Origin: Fragilariopsis cylindrus CCMP1102
Lineage: Eukaryota; Bacillariophyta; Bacillariophyceae; Bacillariales; Bacillariaceae
NCBI GenBank assembly: GCA_900095095.1
Contig: FMBT01000307.1
Span: 372,001-436,000 of the forward strand
Direction: 5' to 3'
Length of the DNA: 64,000 nt
This document shows positions 11,597-26,038 of the stretch, piece by piece (within the stretch, counting starts at the first letter, position 1; each line of letters begins with the position of its first letter). The translations under genes were made by a program, and so were the position numbers. The notes beneath the pieces are model-generated. The model was not told the origin of the DNA and made no database searches. It worked only from the letters and a program-made list of their open reading frames with translations.

Positions 11597-14500
11597 ATGA
11601 ACTGGGAACCTGTTAGGAGTCGACTGCTCGGCACAGATCTAGATGACGCGTTAAAGGCTGCCACTGAACTTCGTGAAGGGATCGAGATTGTTCACACAGT
11701 TGAATTCCCCCTCATGTTGTCGGCCTTGTTGCCAGCATTTTCTACGATCTTAGCGACGAATCCCAACCATCCCAACGCCAATGATCAGAATAATTCGGTA
11801 CCTGTAGGTGGAGGGGGAGGGGGGGGAGCTGTTACTATTGCGAAACAGGAACAATCGCAATTGAATCGTCCGGATGACATAACACCATCGACGACGAACA
11901 ATATTAAACTACAGCAGCAGCAACAACAACAACATGAACATCATCAGCACTATAAATTGCGAAATACTATTTTGGAAATTATAAGTCGGATGCCTAGTAA
12001 CGAGGTTCTTCGTCCCCATGCACCCCATTTGGTGGCAGTCGCACTGGATGTTCTTATCCAACGACGAGACTACGAAGAGAATGCTTTGTTGGCGTCGCGG
12101 ATCATTTTTGACTTGTACAAGGCATATAGGAGTCTCCCGCAAGATTACATTCAACCTGCATTGGATTTTGTTGTATTGGCCTACAAGACCCTTCCGGGCG
12201 CGGTAAGTTCATTTGAAAAAAAAATTGTGTGCCTCCTCAATCATCTCTTTACTCTGTGAGCCAACATAATATCTATCGACCACTTTTATGTTATATTTCC
12301 CCAAAATTAATCTAGGTGCAACAAAGCTTTTCGTTTCAGACGCTTTCTGCTGCCAGCTCCACCATGACTACTAGAGATGTGCAACAAGAATCGATATCGA
12401 AGACCTCAACAACAGAATTGTCGTCGTCGGAACAGACCGATGGAAAACAGTTATCATCAACACAAATGGACACTACTAGTGAAGATACTTTTTCACCTAC
12501 TACTAAAATGGAGGAAACTTCGACGACAGGAAATACTACCGCTTCTTCTTCGTCCTCTTTTCGATTAATCTCGCTATCTCCGCGATCAAATACGTCTTTT
12601 AGAGTTTTAACCGAGTGGCCTTTAATCGTCATGTTAATGTTTCAACTATATCCAAAGTTTCTCAAGGGGAACATCCCAATCCTAATCCAAGTCATGATGG
12701 AGGCCCTGAGTCTTCGTGCACCAGCAATCGACACTATCGAAAAAAAGCAACAACAAATGCAGCAGCATACATCTGTCACTGATAGTACAGAGCAGTTACA
12801 TCTAGACGACTCTGCTAACCGCTTTTATTTCTCTAAAAGTCGTGAACTAGTGGCAGCACAGGCCAAGACTCTCTCATTTCTAACGTACCTACTGCGAGGA
12901 TTTTCCAACGAGCTCAAGCCTTACGAGGACCGACTGGCTAGTAACGTCGTTGCCATCATGTCCACCTGCCCGCGAGAGCTACTCAGCACACGGAAGGAAC
13001 TCTTAGTGGCTTCTCGTCATTTATTAAACAGCGAGTTTCGCAGTGGCTTTTTTCGTCACGTTGATTCTCTCCTTGACGAAAGAATCTTGATTGGCTGGTC
13101 CTCGAAACATCAGCATCGTTATCGTTATCTTTGTTACCACTATTCGGAACAAACAGTCTTGAGACCATTGGGATATGCTGCTCTATCTGATCTGATCCAG
13201 CACGTCCGAGCCACACCGGCGCTGAGCTTGGCGCAAATCTCTAAGGTTGTGTCCGTCTTTTCTCAAGTTCTCCATGACGCCTCCCTTCCCATGTCCACGC
13301 AATATACGGCTGTAAGGACATTGCTAAGTGTACTCGATGCCGTCTTCTCCAACAAAGATCGCGATCCGCAGTTAGGCCGGGATCTACTGGTGCGCATTTT
13401 GCGAACATTAGTAGAAAAACTCTCGACGTTGCATCAGGCCAATAATAATGACAGCAATAGCAGTAGCATACATCTAGCAGAAGAAGTAACAGTAGGGAGT
13501 AATAATAATAGTAATAATAATAATAATAATAACAATAGGGAGTATCATTCCTCCCTTGAAACCAAGAACGAGCCTCTGAGAGATAAAAAATGCATTGTGC
13601 GAGCGATTGTTGTCGGATCAAAGACACTGATTTGGTATATCAATAACTATCGCGTCCAAAGAGAAAAAGAAATGATGGAGAACATACAATCAGCTCGTGT
13701 GGGAGTTAACAATGAAGAGGCATATTCGGGTTTGTCGAAGATCACACACACAGAGCATGCTCTGATTGACAAGTACATCGTTTTAGGTATCCCTTGCATT
13801 AAAATTTTAAAGGAGAGAGATCGCGAAGAAGCAGAATTTCGAACTACTGCAGCCGCAACGGCTGGGGAGAGACCAGCGCCAGAGCAGTTTAGAGATACAT
13901 TGACGTACTTCGCAGCAGCTTTCACAACTCTGGATGGTCACGATTTACGAAGAATACTGGGGAGGAGATTGAATGTATTAGTTCAGGCCGTAAAAGACGA
14001 TCCCACAGCAATTGTTGTTCCTAGACATTTGTTGAGCGCCAATGCTTCGACAAGCTTTGAATTTTGCAGCATGATGTTGAATTTTTTGGTCAAGCGATTG
14101 GATCACCTGGTTCTTATGAAGGGAGAAAATGTTCATTTTATATCAATATCATCTGAGAATTACAACGAAAAAAGTCGATTGGAAGCTATACAAAATCGTG
14201 TGGAAGAAAAGGAAAATCTCGACGAAGAAGATATGAAAAAGTCGTCAAATGCATATCTCCAACTTTTTGAGCGCATCCTCAAGTCATTGTCGTCGTATCC
14301 TGAGAACGAGCGTGCATTGCGCCCACACTTGAAGAAGATCGTCTCGACTTGCTTGCGTTCTTCTCTTGAAAAAACTGAAGTCAGGGCTGATAATTATTGT
14401 ATGTTGCTACGTTATGTCTTTAGATCCATCTCTGCTGGAAAGTTTGAGGAGTCATACCGTGAACTTCTTCCCTTGATACCTGCCGTTTTAAATGGACTTT

Positions 14501-17500
14501 TTAGAATCTTATCCAGTACTGACGATACAACCCTTTGTCACACATTGATTGAACTTGTGTTAACGATTCCAGCAAGATTGTCTTCTCTTCTCCCGCACAT
14601 GAACTTGCTCCTCCGGGTTATTATAATGGCATTGGAATCTAATTCAGATGATTTGGTGAATCTCGGGTACGTATCGCATTGTTTAATTCAATTTCCAATC
14701 TTAAATATTGTCCTCTCTCATTTTTACTTCTCCTTACTATGTTTTTCCTTTCCTTTTTCCTATTCAAGATTACGAACATTAGAGTTTTGGGTCGATAATT
14801 TGAACCCTGAATTTTTGTTTCCCGAACTATCGAAACAAAAGATGGTATTTGTTTCTCTGATGAAAGCCTTGTCTATGCACCTGAGACCAGCACCTTATCC
14901 GTACGGATTGTTGACACTTCGTCTTTTGGGTAAGCTCGGAGGTAAAAATCGACGAGTTTTGCGCGAGCCAATGGATATTGCAGACCCAAAGAGCTTTTCG
15001 GAAAGCTCTAGAGAAAGCATTGGTCTGGAATTCGCTTGGTCAGCAAATGCTAGAAACGAGAGCGAGAACATGGATGCATCAGAAGGCGACTGTATACAAC
15101 AATCGATGTTCGAGATTCATCTACCAATTCAGAGGTGTCTCGAGCTTCTGAAAAGAACTTCACACAAAAACGAAGACAAGCCAGAGTCAAAGGGGGGGAT
15201 TTTGAAAAACATGGATCGAACAATGTTGTTATCAAAAGATATTGGTGATATCGACCTTCATCTTTACTGCAGGGATGTGATGCAAGAAACAAATTTGAGC
15301 CAAGTCAAGGCTGCGATTCAAGTTCTCCGCAGTTCTCTTACGAGAATTATCAACGTTCCTAATTCTAGCCTTGAAAATGTTGATATCAAAGGGATGATGA
15401 AACTAGACGACATACAGATCGATATCGAAAATGGGACTTTTGACATGCAAACTGTTGCCACTAGTTTGGCAAAGTACAATAACGAATTCCATACTATTGC
15501 CATTGGATTGATGTTCGGTTGCTCGTTTGCACCGATCAGAGAGAAGGAAACGTCTTTCGTGAAAGGATTGCTAACAAATATTTACGCCATTGTTACTAGT
15601 AATCAGGGGAACATTCTTCGTGTGGATGCCAATGGATCATCTTTACACCCACATAAGACCAATCTAGAAAACGAAGAATTTGGCGAAGATGGGTTGGGTT
15701 CGTTAAAGCCATTTGGTTATTTTGAATTGAATGGACCACTCAAGTATACGACTGATCCGCTTACTATAAATAAATCACTTGCAGAATTCCTCTCACAACC
15801 TTCCCCCACTTTGATCTCGGTGGGGTTGGACTTACTAAATCATGTGCTCGAATTACCAAGGATGCGGAACGATTCTGATAATAATGAAAAAACTCAAGCC
15901 GATACAGAAAACCTGGATAGAGGCTCGATGATATATTTTGAAAATCTGCTAAGTGCATTATGCGAACAGTGTGTGTCTTCAAATTGGAATCGGCGATATG
16001 GTCTGTATAAGGGAATCAGTACAATGGTTGAAATTCTCGGTTCATCTTGGGGGAAAAGATACGAAGTCGAAATTATGAATGTCGCCTTGTACTCAGTGAA
16101 GAGTGTGCCCAATGAAATGTCCATCGCAGGAATCAAAAGCTTTGAATTCTTGGTTCAAGTCTGCTCCACCCTTTATGGTAAACCAGGCATCAGTGAAAAC
16201 CAAAGTAAAAATGCACGATTTGCTGTTGACATGCTCTCACTTCTGAACAAGAGAGACACAGAAAAGTCGTCTGAGACATTATCTATTGTTACGAATCCAT
16301 GTGAAGATGTTCTGCAAATGTTGATCACCGAGATGGCTTCGACAAGCCATCTAGTGCGGTAAGTTTTATTCTTATTCTAAAGGACATTTCGCAACTTTAA
16401 AATCGGTTTTCTCATTTCCCATTTCTCCTATCAATTCTTTTCTAGCGCTGCTGCTCGATATGTATTTGACCAGTATTTTCTGAAAGCGGTAACAAAAGCC
16501 GACGCAAAGCTCAGACTTGAAAAACATATAACACTTATCAGAAGAGTACTATTTTCGCGATCGCTTCGTCTTCTACCTCTACAAGAGCAAGTTGGTGCAG
16601 TTGAAGCGCTTTCTGTGCTCGTTGATCAGGTCCCAGATTTGATACAATTGGAAGACCAGCATCTTTTAGCTTTTTTGTCAGAACTCTTGAAAATGGCTTC
16701 GGTAGCTGATGGAGAAATGACTGATACCAATCTTATTGGCAGTGTTGTAGATAGAAACGGTTATGTTCTACCTGCTCAGGGTCATCCTATCACGAACAAT
16801 GATATGCAAGTTGTAGAACCTACGCTTCGTCCATCTTCTCTTTTTCTTAGAAGGGACTGCGTTCTTGTAACAGACTCATTTAAGCTACTGGTCGGAGAAG
16901 AGCTACCGTGTGGTATTCAGCTTCGTGTCTCGTCCATTCAATTATTTCGATCAATAATTCGTGGTCATCCTGATACTTTTTTTGATGCAGAATCATCAAC
17001 ACCGGTTGGAAATATTCGGCCCCATGTTATTAGTCTACTCTTCCGGTCACTGGTGTCGCAACCGATTCAGGCAGTAACCGCTGCTCACGACGCTCTGCGG
17101 GATGTGTTGACGCTGAGTGTTGTGACAACTGATAGTCCGGAAGGTTCCAAGTCGAAGTCCCGTCTTCGAAAAGAGCTGCTCCAAACTTGCATTCGACCGG
17201 TACTTTTGAATCTCCGAGACTATACTCGGTTATCTACCTGCCTGTTGAGAGGGCTTTCACAACTTCTGTCGTTGCTATCGTCGTGGTTCAACAAAACATT
17301 AGGAGAAAAATTGCTTGATCATCTGCAAAAATGGACCGATCCAAATAGAATAAGATCTCAGAAGATATGGAAAGAAGGAAAAGAACCAGACGTTGCTGCT
17401 GCTATTGTTGACCTCTTCACTCTTCTCCCTCATGCCTCTAATTTTGTCGATCCACTAGTGAAGACTACTATAAAGTTGGAAGCCTGTCTTCCTGCCTATA

Positions 17501-20500
17501 AGTCTTTTCATGTCTACTCCCCATACAGGAAGCCACTTGCGCGATACTTGAACAAATACAGCCAGTACACAGTAGCTTTTTTCCTGCAGCGCTTGAAAAC
17601 ACCTCTTTACACTGAGCTCTTCCAAGATATTGTCAAATTTCCAGATTCGTCGCAACTTCGGGAATATCTCAGCGGAAGAAAATGCTCCGTCTCTCTTCTC
17701 AATGTCTCTTTTGAGCGACCTCTCGCGATCATTCGTTCAGAGAAAGCATCTGTCACTACTAGCGGGTCACCGAGTAAATCATCAAAGAATGACACTACCC
17801 TCTCCCTTCATGGAATCAAGCCATATCCTGGACCTCAGAATCAAATAGAGGCAATGCTTCAACGTGATCTTGTCGCAAAGGAAAAGAAGCTTCGAATTTT
17901 ACAACAAGAATTGACAAGAGCAAAAGAGAATTTTCAACTGAAAGGAATAGCAGGAAATGGTAAAAATTCCTTACCTGAAGCAAAGGTAGCATTAGACGAG
18001 GCAAAAAAGAAGCATAAGATAGCAAAGACTGCGTTTGATAAAGGAGCAAAGGAAGTGGCAGACATCAAAAGGCGTTATGCCGCTGAAGCGGAAAAGTCCA
18101 AGAAAGCTCAGGTATCTCCTTCGAATAATCCCAATGGACCTAGGCCAATGACAATCGATTCTCTGGAACTACAATTTCAAGGATTCCGTCTGATTGAAAC
18201 ATTGGTTGAATATGATTCTAGCTACTTGAAACAGGATAACGACGTCCTGCGAGCGCTACGCTGGCTATGGAGAAGCAAGGGTAGATACTTACGGATGCAA
18301 CACGAAGAATCTATTCCACCCAGATATCAAGGGGAGTCGAAAGCATTGGCATCTTTCCTCGTCAGCTATTCAAAGAACTCCCCCAGTGATGTAGATCTCC
18401 TTTTCGAATTGATTCGCATCTTTTTGCAACCTCCAACTAGCGATTTCCTATTCGTACGAGCATTCTTGAAGGAAACATCAGCTGGGGGTCTCGAGAAACA
18501 GCAAAAAGAGCAAATCATGCAACGTTTTTTTGTTCTTATGGCTGGAGAAAGTACAGAAGAAATAAAATCTCTTTCTCTACAACTTGTGGTTTATCCTATG
18601 CTATATGCTTCCTTCCATACTATGAATTCGAAAGGTGGCAACGAGTCATCTCCAAATCATGATGCGATGTCAGACACAGATATAAAAAATTCTGTGCCAT
18701 CTAAAACCACATCAGAATCTCTTGATTTCTTTAACGCATCTGTAGTCCAAAAATTTGTCACGGATGTCTTGTTTCACAACGGTAATATTAATCCTTGCGA
18801 AGAAAAACTCAAGGTTGGCTTGTTGCAGATTTCTGCTCTTTTCCTGGAGTTCATTCCAAGTGAGTTTGGAGAAAAGGGGAAGGACTTGATCAAGTTCTGC
18901 TGGTCTCTCTTAAGAAGTGATGATGCGTCATGCAAGAACTGGGCCTATATCGTCGCATGCCGATACATCAATGTCCTTGGATCGCCACAGAGCACTATCC
19001 TTCAGGTATACGATGCTCTTTTGCGTTCCCACCAACAGGAAGGGAAGGAACTTGTTAGGGTTGCACTTAATCTTTTAGTTCCTGCGTTGCCAAAAAAACT
19101 AGACAGGACGGGGTTCAAAACCGCGATTGACAATACATATCGAGTGATGTTTGAGGAGGGAAACTCCGTACCTCAGCTTGCACACGTTTGGTATATAGTT
19201 GTGCATCACCCTGGGATATTCTTACATAGACGCTCCGAGCTTGTTCGGTATATGATAAACTCGCTGAATCGTCTTGGACTTCCACCTAATTCCATAGCGG
19301 AAAATAGAATTCTCTCTCTGTCAATAGTAGACCTGGTTTTGCGATGGGAAAAGGATCAGAGGGAGAATAAAGTAATAGACGGAACTGAAAATTCAACTGA
19401 CGCAATGGATATTGATACTCTGCCAGTACCTTCAAGTGCGAAATTCAGTCATGCTGAAGTAGGGGGATTGGATGGACAGCAGCTAGACGTTACAGATGAT
19501 TCTCAGCTCCATTTGGATAAATCTATGGTAGAAACGATGGTCAATTTTCTCATTCGGTTTAAGATTCTTCTTGCTGACCCAAAAGTGGATACTACTTCAG
19601 TTGACGTCGAATCCAAACTTGATTCGCTACTTCGAGACATCATGGGAAGGTGGAATGGTTCGGTCATCCGCCAAGCATATCTTGAAAAGGTTGTATTAAT
19701 GTGTAAGGATGATGATGATTATAATAAGACAAAAGGTAAAAAGAAGACAGGAAAGGAGACCGACAAGACACACCCGAAAGGCTCGAAGACTTCTGTATCT
19801 TCAAAAGATGACGATGCCAAGAAATCAATCACGGGATTGTCTGACATACTGTGTGCGTGCATTGACATATTCTTAGTGCTTGCAGAAACAGACCCACAGA
19901 ACGCGTTTTTGATCGATAATCCGAGCCAGTTAAAATCCATTCTGAGTGCTTGCTTCCGGTATTCTAAGGTGCCGTCAGAAACAGCCATTCGAGAACAACT
20001 TGAAATTTTCCTCGTCTCTTTCTTGTCGCTTCGACCTCATGCAGATGAAAGAGTTGTACAGTCAATCACAGTTTGGCTTGAAAAAATTCTTATCGATGTA
20101 GATATGGAATATCGCAATACTGGTGGTCAGACTCATACGGAACCTTCGCGTCACGCTAGATTTCGTCAGTCAGCACCGTCGGAAGAGTCCGCTCTGTGGA
20201 TTGCGCCGTTTTATTTAGCCTTGGCATAATCAAAAAGGTTGGAAGGGTATCGCAATCTTTTCCCAAATTTTTTACAGGCTCGTTGCTTTTGCTTTTGAGT
20301 ACAATAGTAAAGAAACACACTCTACAAGCAGCTGCAAAACAGAAGCAAAACGGTGTTGCATACAATTCACAGGCAGGAACAATAAGCATTCGTCAAATGT
20401 ACTCGACACCTATATCTGGGATCCTTGAAGAAACTTGTTCTAACAGTACGCACTCGCCTGTCGCGGGCATCGCAAGGGGTATTCAGGGGAAACAATCAGA

Positions 20501-23500
20501 TCTTTCCAAGGAGTTGAAAGATTTCGACTGCATGTTACAGTCTGCAGTTGCTATTTTAGAAATTCTCGGAAATGGCGACTTGGCTTACTCGTTTTCTAAC
20601 AATAGGAAGTCACTTTTGTCACTTCTACAGTCTATCTTTGATATGAGTAATAACGCGCAGCTTCTCCTTTCTGCTGTCCGTATAGTTGGGAAATGGTTGG
20701 TCGCGGGAAGTTCAGGGCCACTAACAACGAAGGAACGGAACAGTTTTTTGTGGAAGATTTCTTCCTTCGATTACAATGGTCTTTCCGACGTACTTTCCCA
20801 GCCTCTCGCAGATCTTGTCTGCCATTACATGAATGCTTTAGTGAGTACATCAGATTTTCTGATAGAGAATCGAACCAGTAATAGCGAAGAGATGATCACG
20901 AGCCGATCACTTATAGCCTGCTTACTGACAGCTAATAATACTGCGAGAGAGAATATGTTATCATTGTTCCAAGGATCAACGTGCTATTCCAATATACAAG
21001 CTCGTCAACCTGCAGATATTCTTTGGCAGCTCTTTCATAGTGATTTTGAAGGATTAGGTGGACGGCATTGGGTGGTTGTATTTGTAGAGATCCTTTTGGG
21101 AAATATTATTCCAATGGGAGAAGCTGCAAACACTTCTTCATCTCAAGATAGTTGTATGAATGTGAAAAGAAAGTTACCTCATTCAATCAACGTAGAAGTA
21201 TCTTCCAAGGCTACTGTGAACCCATCGGTTCAATCCTCATTTGACGTCTTCAGTGAGGCTCTTCAATTCGAGTACTCGAATCTGAGGGAAGAAGGTGCTG
21301 GATGCCTGCTGCTTGATGCACTACGTCGTTTGGCTCACGGCGATAGCTACATATGTCAAACTCTACTTCAAATACTACTCCCAGCATCGTGGAACAATAT
21401 CTCTTCAAATTCGGTAAAACTCCGTCTTGTCTCTGCCATGGAGTCTTTTTTATCGCGCCCTTTCCATTCCCAAGCTTTCAAGAAAGAAATTAATGGGACA
21501 CAGCTACCTCAAAATGCAGTAAAATCATTCCTTTCAAGTGTTGTTTGTTTGGATCCATTACCGATTATTGATGTTGATTTGTTGATTACATTGGCTCAAA
21601 ACTATAACTGTTGGTACGAAGTACTGACGATTCTCGAAAATCAATTCTTGGTTTTATCATCATCAGAGTTGTCCGATGGGGGTACAACGCACTGCGATAA
21701 GATACTTCTCGCCATGCGTCATTGCTACCGGCAGCTAGGCGAAACAAAAGTTTGGTCCAGTTTGGCGTTGAAATCCTGTGCTCTCCCAGGATCAAGCTAT
21801 GCTACATCTCTTGAAGTATACGGCAAAGTGGGCAAAGCATTAGAAGCTTACACTGGTCTTATTGATTTAGTGGAATCTGAAGAGTCTACAAATGCTACAC
21901 ACTTTGAAATGGACTATTGGGAAGAAAGATGGGTGAACTTACAGCAGCAGGAACAACAACTAGACGTTGTATCAGAGTATGCCAAACTGTCTAAAAACGA
22001 AGAAATTATGCTTGAGTGTGCTTGGCGAGAACGGGATTGGGATAGTGTGAGAAGTTTGTGCGTTTCTCCTAGTATTGTCGCAGCTGTTGAAGCAGGTGAT
22101 CCTGCAATGAAAATATGTGAAACTTTATCAGCAGTAGCGGATGGAAAACTGGGCGACGTAGAAAATCTTCACGCCCAAAGCTCACAGCTGGCACTATACA
22201 AATGGCAAAATCTACCATCGTTTTCTGGAGGAAGCTGTGCTCATGCTAAATTATTGCATTTCTTTCACCGACTTGTTGAAATCAGAGAGTCAGGTCAAAT
22301 CATGGTCGAAACGAATAATCATTCAACCGGGAAAACGCTCCCAGATCTAAAAAATCTTTTGAAGTAAGTCTTCCCTGCCTGAAAGTTGTTCTTGAGCAGC
22401 AACCGAATGCATTTTCCCTTGTTTTTACTGTCTCTCACTCTCTCTCTTTCTTTTCTCCAAATATTGATTATAGCGCCTGGCGACATCGTCTTCCCAATGA
22501 TGAAGAAGAGCTAACAGTATGGGATGAAATCTTTACCTGGCGTGCCCATATGTTTAATGCCATCACATCAAATTTTCATTGGAGTGAACCAAGTACCTTG
22601 GCAACGCTTCATGATCGTCCTTGGACTGGTAAGTTTTTGTAACGTGTAATTTCTCTCAAGAGTTGAAGTATTTGTCTAACTTTATGCATTCTTCTTTGTC
22701 GGCGTATTTTGGATTATTACTTGCAGCTATCAGGATGTCAATGGTTGCAAGAAAACATGAAATGAAACAGGTAAGGTATCATCTTTTTTCCCAGGATTTT
22801 TTTGATACATTCGATTTTGTGTCCATTTGGATTCTCACCACCTTTCTTCTAATTATTTTTGTGTATAGACTGCATTTCTTTTACTCAACCGAATCACCGA
22901 CAGCAGAGCAATGGACGTTTCGGATGCTTACCTGAAACTTCGTGAACAAATCCTGCTCTACAACAATGCTGATAATGAGCTCGAGAGAACAGGTGGACTG
23001 AATCTTATCAATACCACCAACCTTTCATTCTTTGATGCTTCGCAAAAAAGCGAACTATTCAGATTGAAAGCGATCTTCTTGGCATCGCTGCGGCGAACAT
23101 CTAAGTCAAACCAAGCATATTGTCACTCAGTTCAAATTTGTCCAAGCCATGCAAAGTCGTGGATTAGCTGGGGCGGGCTTTGTTCTTCTCTAGGATCTAT
23201 GACAGAAAAGCAAGCTGAACAAGCGAGGGCAAGTAGGGGTGACAATACCCGTGAATCTAGAGCTGATTCGACCAAAAAAGTGGCGCAATACTTAGCTCAG
23301 GCAATGGGTTGCTTCATTGAAGCTATTCAAATAGATCCAAACGAGAAATCTCGAATCCATCTTCCCAGATGCCTTTGGATGTTGACGAAAGACGGATCTT
23401 CACCCGGAGTCTTATGCCAAACACTTGAGAACCGAGGGACAAAACTACCACCTTATGTCTGGCTACCATGGATTCCACAGCTTCTTACTGGCCTCTGTCG

Positions 23501-25679
23501 TTTGGAAGGAAGAGCGATCAAGTCTTTGCTTTCTCGAGTCATCAAAGCATACCCACAAGCAGCGTATTATTCTCTCCGAGCCTTTTATCTTGAAAGGAGA
23601 GACGTGGAACGAGCCAAAGGAGGAGGGAATGTTGCCCCCGGACAGCACATGGGTTCTGTAGCTTATGCCGAAGAAATGATGAGTACCCTCCGCCGATCAC
23701 ATGCCTCCTTATGGTCCAATCTAGAGGCTATTCTCGAAGAACTGATTGTGAAATTTCGCCCGTCATACGAAGAAGAACTATTAGCAACGATTTCTGCTTT
23801 GTTGGAACGAGCAGAGTCTCATGCGGAAAAACAATCTCTCCCCGATAAAAAACGTATTGAAGACGAAGAAGCAATGGTAGCATCGTGGTCAAAAACCCTT
23901 AGTCGGATTGCGGCGAAGTTCTTCAGAGAAACTGATTCAACGAGCTCATCAGCCCGAAGGGACGAAAGGGTCAAGAAGACTTCAGATTTCAAAAGGAAGT
24001 ATAAAGCGGATTTCGAGTCCGATTTTAAAGTTACAACACCTGAAGGACAGCAGGGAACTTCTACTGCAGACTCTAAGGCTCAGTTTCGACTTTCAGAATA
24101 TATAACTCTCCTCCAGCAGTGGAAGGAGAAACTGGAAATCCAGGTGGCTCGCACTCCCAACTCTTTACCATTGATCGAATCATCCCATTCCTTGGCGATG
24201 TTTAGCGGGAATTTTCCTAATTTATGGCCGGGGTCATGTGACACACGATATTCTTACGGAAATGACTGCAATGCGATAGAAGACGATCGTAGTGCCAGAA
24301 TGGCGCCATCGGCCTCATCTTCGGCCGCTATTGCGAGGAAAGCAGCACTTGGTGCGGCTCTTGCGGCAGCAAAAGCCGCAGCACGGGAAGGTGTGGGGGG
24401 TGAATATGGCGGTGGCTCTTCATCGATTGAGATTCCTGGACAATATTGTCCAAATTCTTCAACTTCTGTCGATATCAAGCCTAGCCCAGAACTGCACGCG
24501 AAGTTGATCAAGTTCGAACCTCATGTTCAAGTTTTGCGTCGCAATGACCAGCTGGTAAGAAGATGTGGTATGATCGGTAGTGATGGACGCACGTATAAAT
24601 TTTTACTCCAATTTGCTATTCCATACTGGACAAGAACTGATGAGCGGACCGCGCAGACTTCTTACGTTATTGACAAGTTCTTACGTCAGAATATAGTGTC
24701 GGCGAGGAATTACATTTCTATGCAACCAACTGCAGCTATACCTGTAGCGCAACGTCTACGAATGACTCCAGATCCCGATTCTCGTCTTGCTCTTGACGAA
24801 GTATGGAGAAACTGTAGGGACGAAAATAAGGAGGGAAAATCAGTCGCGAATTTCTTCTCGAAAGAATTGACGGAAGAACTGCAGAAAGTTATCTCTCACG
24901 ATACATCTGAAGCAGACAAGAAAAAACTTGAGATGGAAGTTCGACTGAAAGTTTACAGCAAAATTTGTGATTCAATGGTCGACAATCGAATATTGCTTCG
25001 CTATCTACTGCAGGTGTTGGATGGACCCGAAGCTTTCTATTTGTTCCGTCGTTCCTTTGCTGTACAGTTGGCAGCTAATTCTTTATTGCAATACGTGTTT
25101 TCCGTTGCCGAACGCACTCCTCAACGATTTGTCATCCTTCAGAGCAACGGGAAAGTGTTGTCCCCTGATTTTCGTATCTCCTATTCAAATCAGGGATTTA
25201 TTGAAGGATTTAACGAGGTTCCTTTTCGTATGACTCCCAATATTGAAAGAGCTATAGGGGATCACCACATTCAAGGTATCTTCGTTCGGTCTATGGCCAT
25301 GATAGCTGGGGCGGTCAAACAACACAGGGAGGAATTTGACCCTATTCTACGCCTTCTGATGAGAGATGACATATTGGCTTGGTATAGTAAATCACTCGCT
25401 AAGACAGACTCCAAGACACAAGAGCTTGAAAGGCAGCTGATTGAAAGAGTGTCCAAAAATGTTCACACTCTGCAGTCTCGCTTTTCCGAGTGTTCTCCGA
25501 AAATTAGTCACAACTCCAATAGCAGCAGCACCAGAAAAGGTGCGACTGTTGCAAATAGTTCAGAGACAGATGATGATACACCATTGCCCGTAGACATACG
25601 GGTAAATGAATTATTGAAGGTGGCAACAGATCCAGAAAAGTTGTGCATGACTCGAATAAGTTATCAAGGTTGGCTTTAA
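11597..25679 (+). CDS. TRA1: TRRAP/Tra1 pseudokinase scaffold of SAGA and NuA4
   Basis: Eight exons (11597-12202, 12316-14666, 14769-16358, 16446-20164, 20278-22363, 22474-22628, 22727-22770, 22869-25679) add to 13,362 nt, 4453 residues, with no frame break; human TRRAP is about 3860. The N-terminal HEAT region has the family segment LEIISRMPSNEVLRPHAPHL; the middle contains SLGLRTLEFWVDNL across an exon junction; the FAT region follows; the pseudokinase shows FRMTPNIERAIG and GIFVRSMAMIAGAV; the FATC ends the protein (CMTRISYQGWL). TRRAP recruits histone acetyltransferase complexes to activators. Poly-Gln (near 11911) and poly-Asn (near 13500) tracts add length. The start ATG is preceded by in-frame GTG only. 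The donor at 20164 (GTCAGT) was chosen because it alone gives the right phase near the stop and is less certain. Confidence 0.93.
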
Positions 25680-26038
25680 AATCTAAAATGAAAATATAGT
25701 CGTTATATATCTATCGTCACTATCAAAAATGATATTATCTCACTATAAATAAGATATTATCTCGAATCGACCATTCCTCGATTTTAAACCGCTAGCTATA
25801 CTTATATTAATTTCTAATTCTAATAATATCAATATTATTCCTGGAAATCGTAGGAATAGAATAACGTTAGTATCTCTAGAATTGTTCGATGCATTATCAG
25901 ATTTGTGTGGTATCTAGCAGTAGAATTAAAAAAAGAATCGAGTACAATAACTTAGTCTCATATTTACACACTGATTCGTGTGCTATCTATCTTTAGGACC
26001 TACACTGTCTGTACCAGGCTAAACGATTCATGTGCTAT
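25680..26038. other. convergent 3' spacer
   Basis: AT-rich spacer between the 3' ends of TRRAP (+) and the lumen-protein gene (-). It holds repeated GATATTATCTC words near 25730-25765 but no gene. Confidence 0.5.

Noticed and set aside
12983-13925. Long antisense frames inside TRRAP
   Set aside because: The sense strand is firmly TRRAP; these arise from its codon bias and from the AAT repeat.
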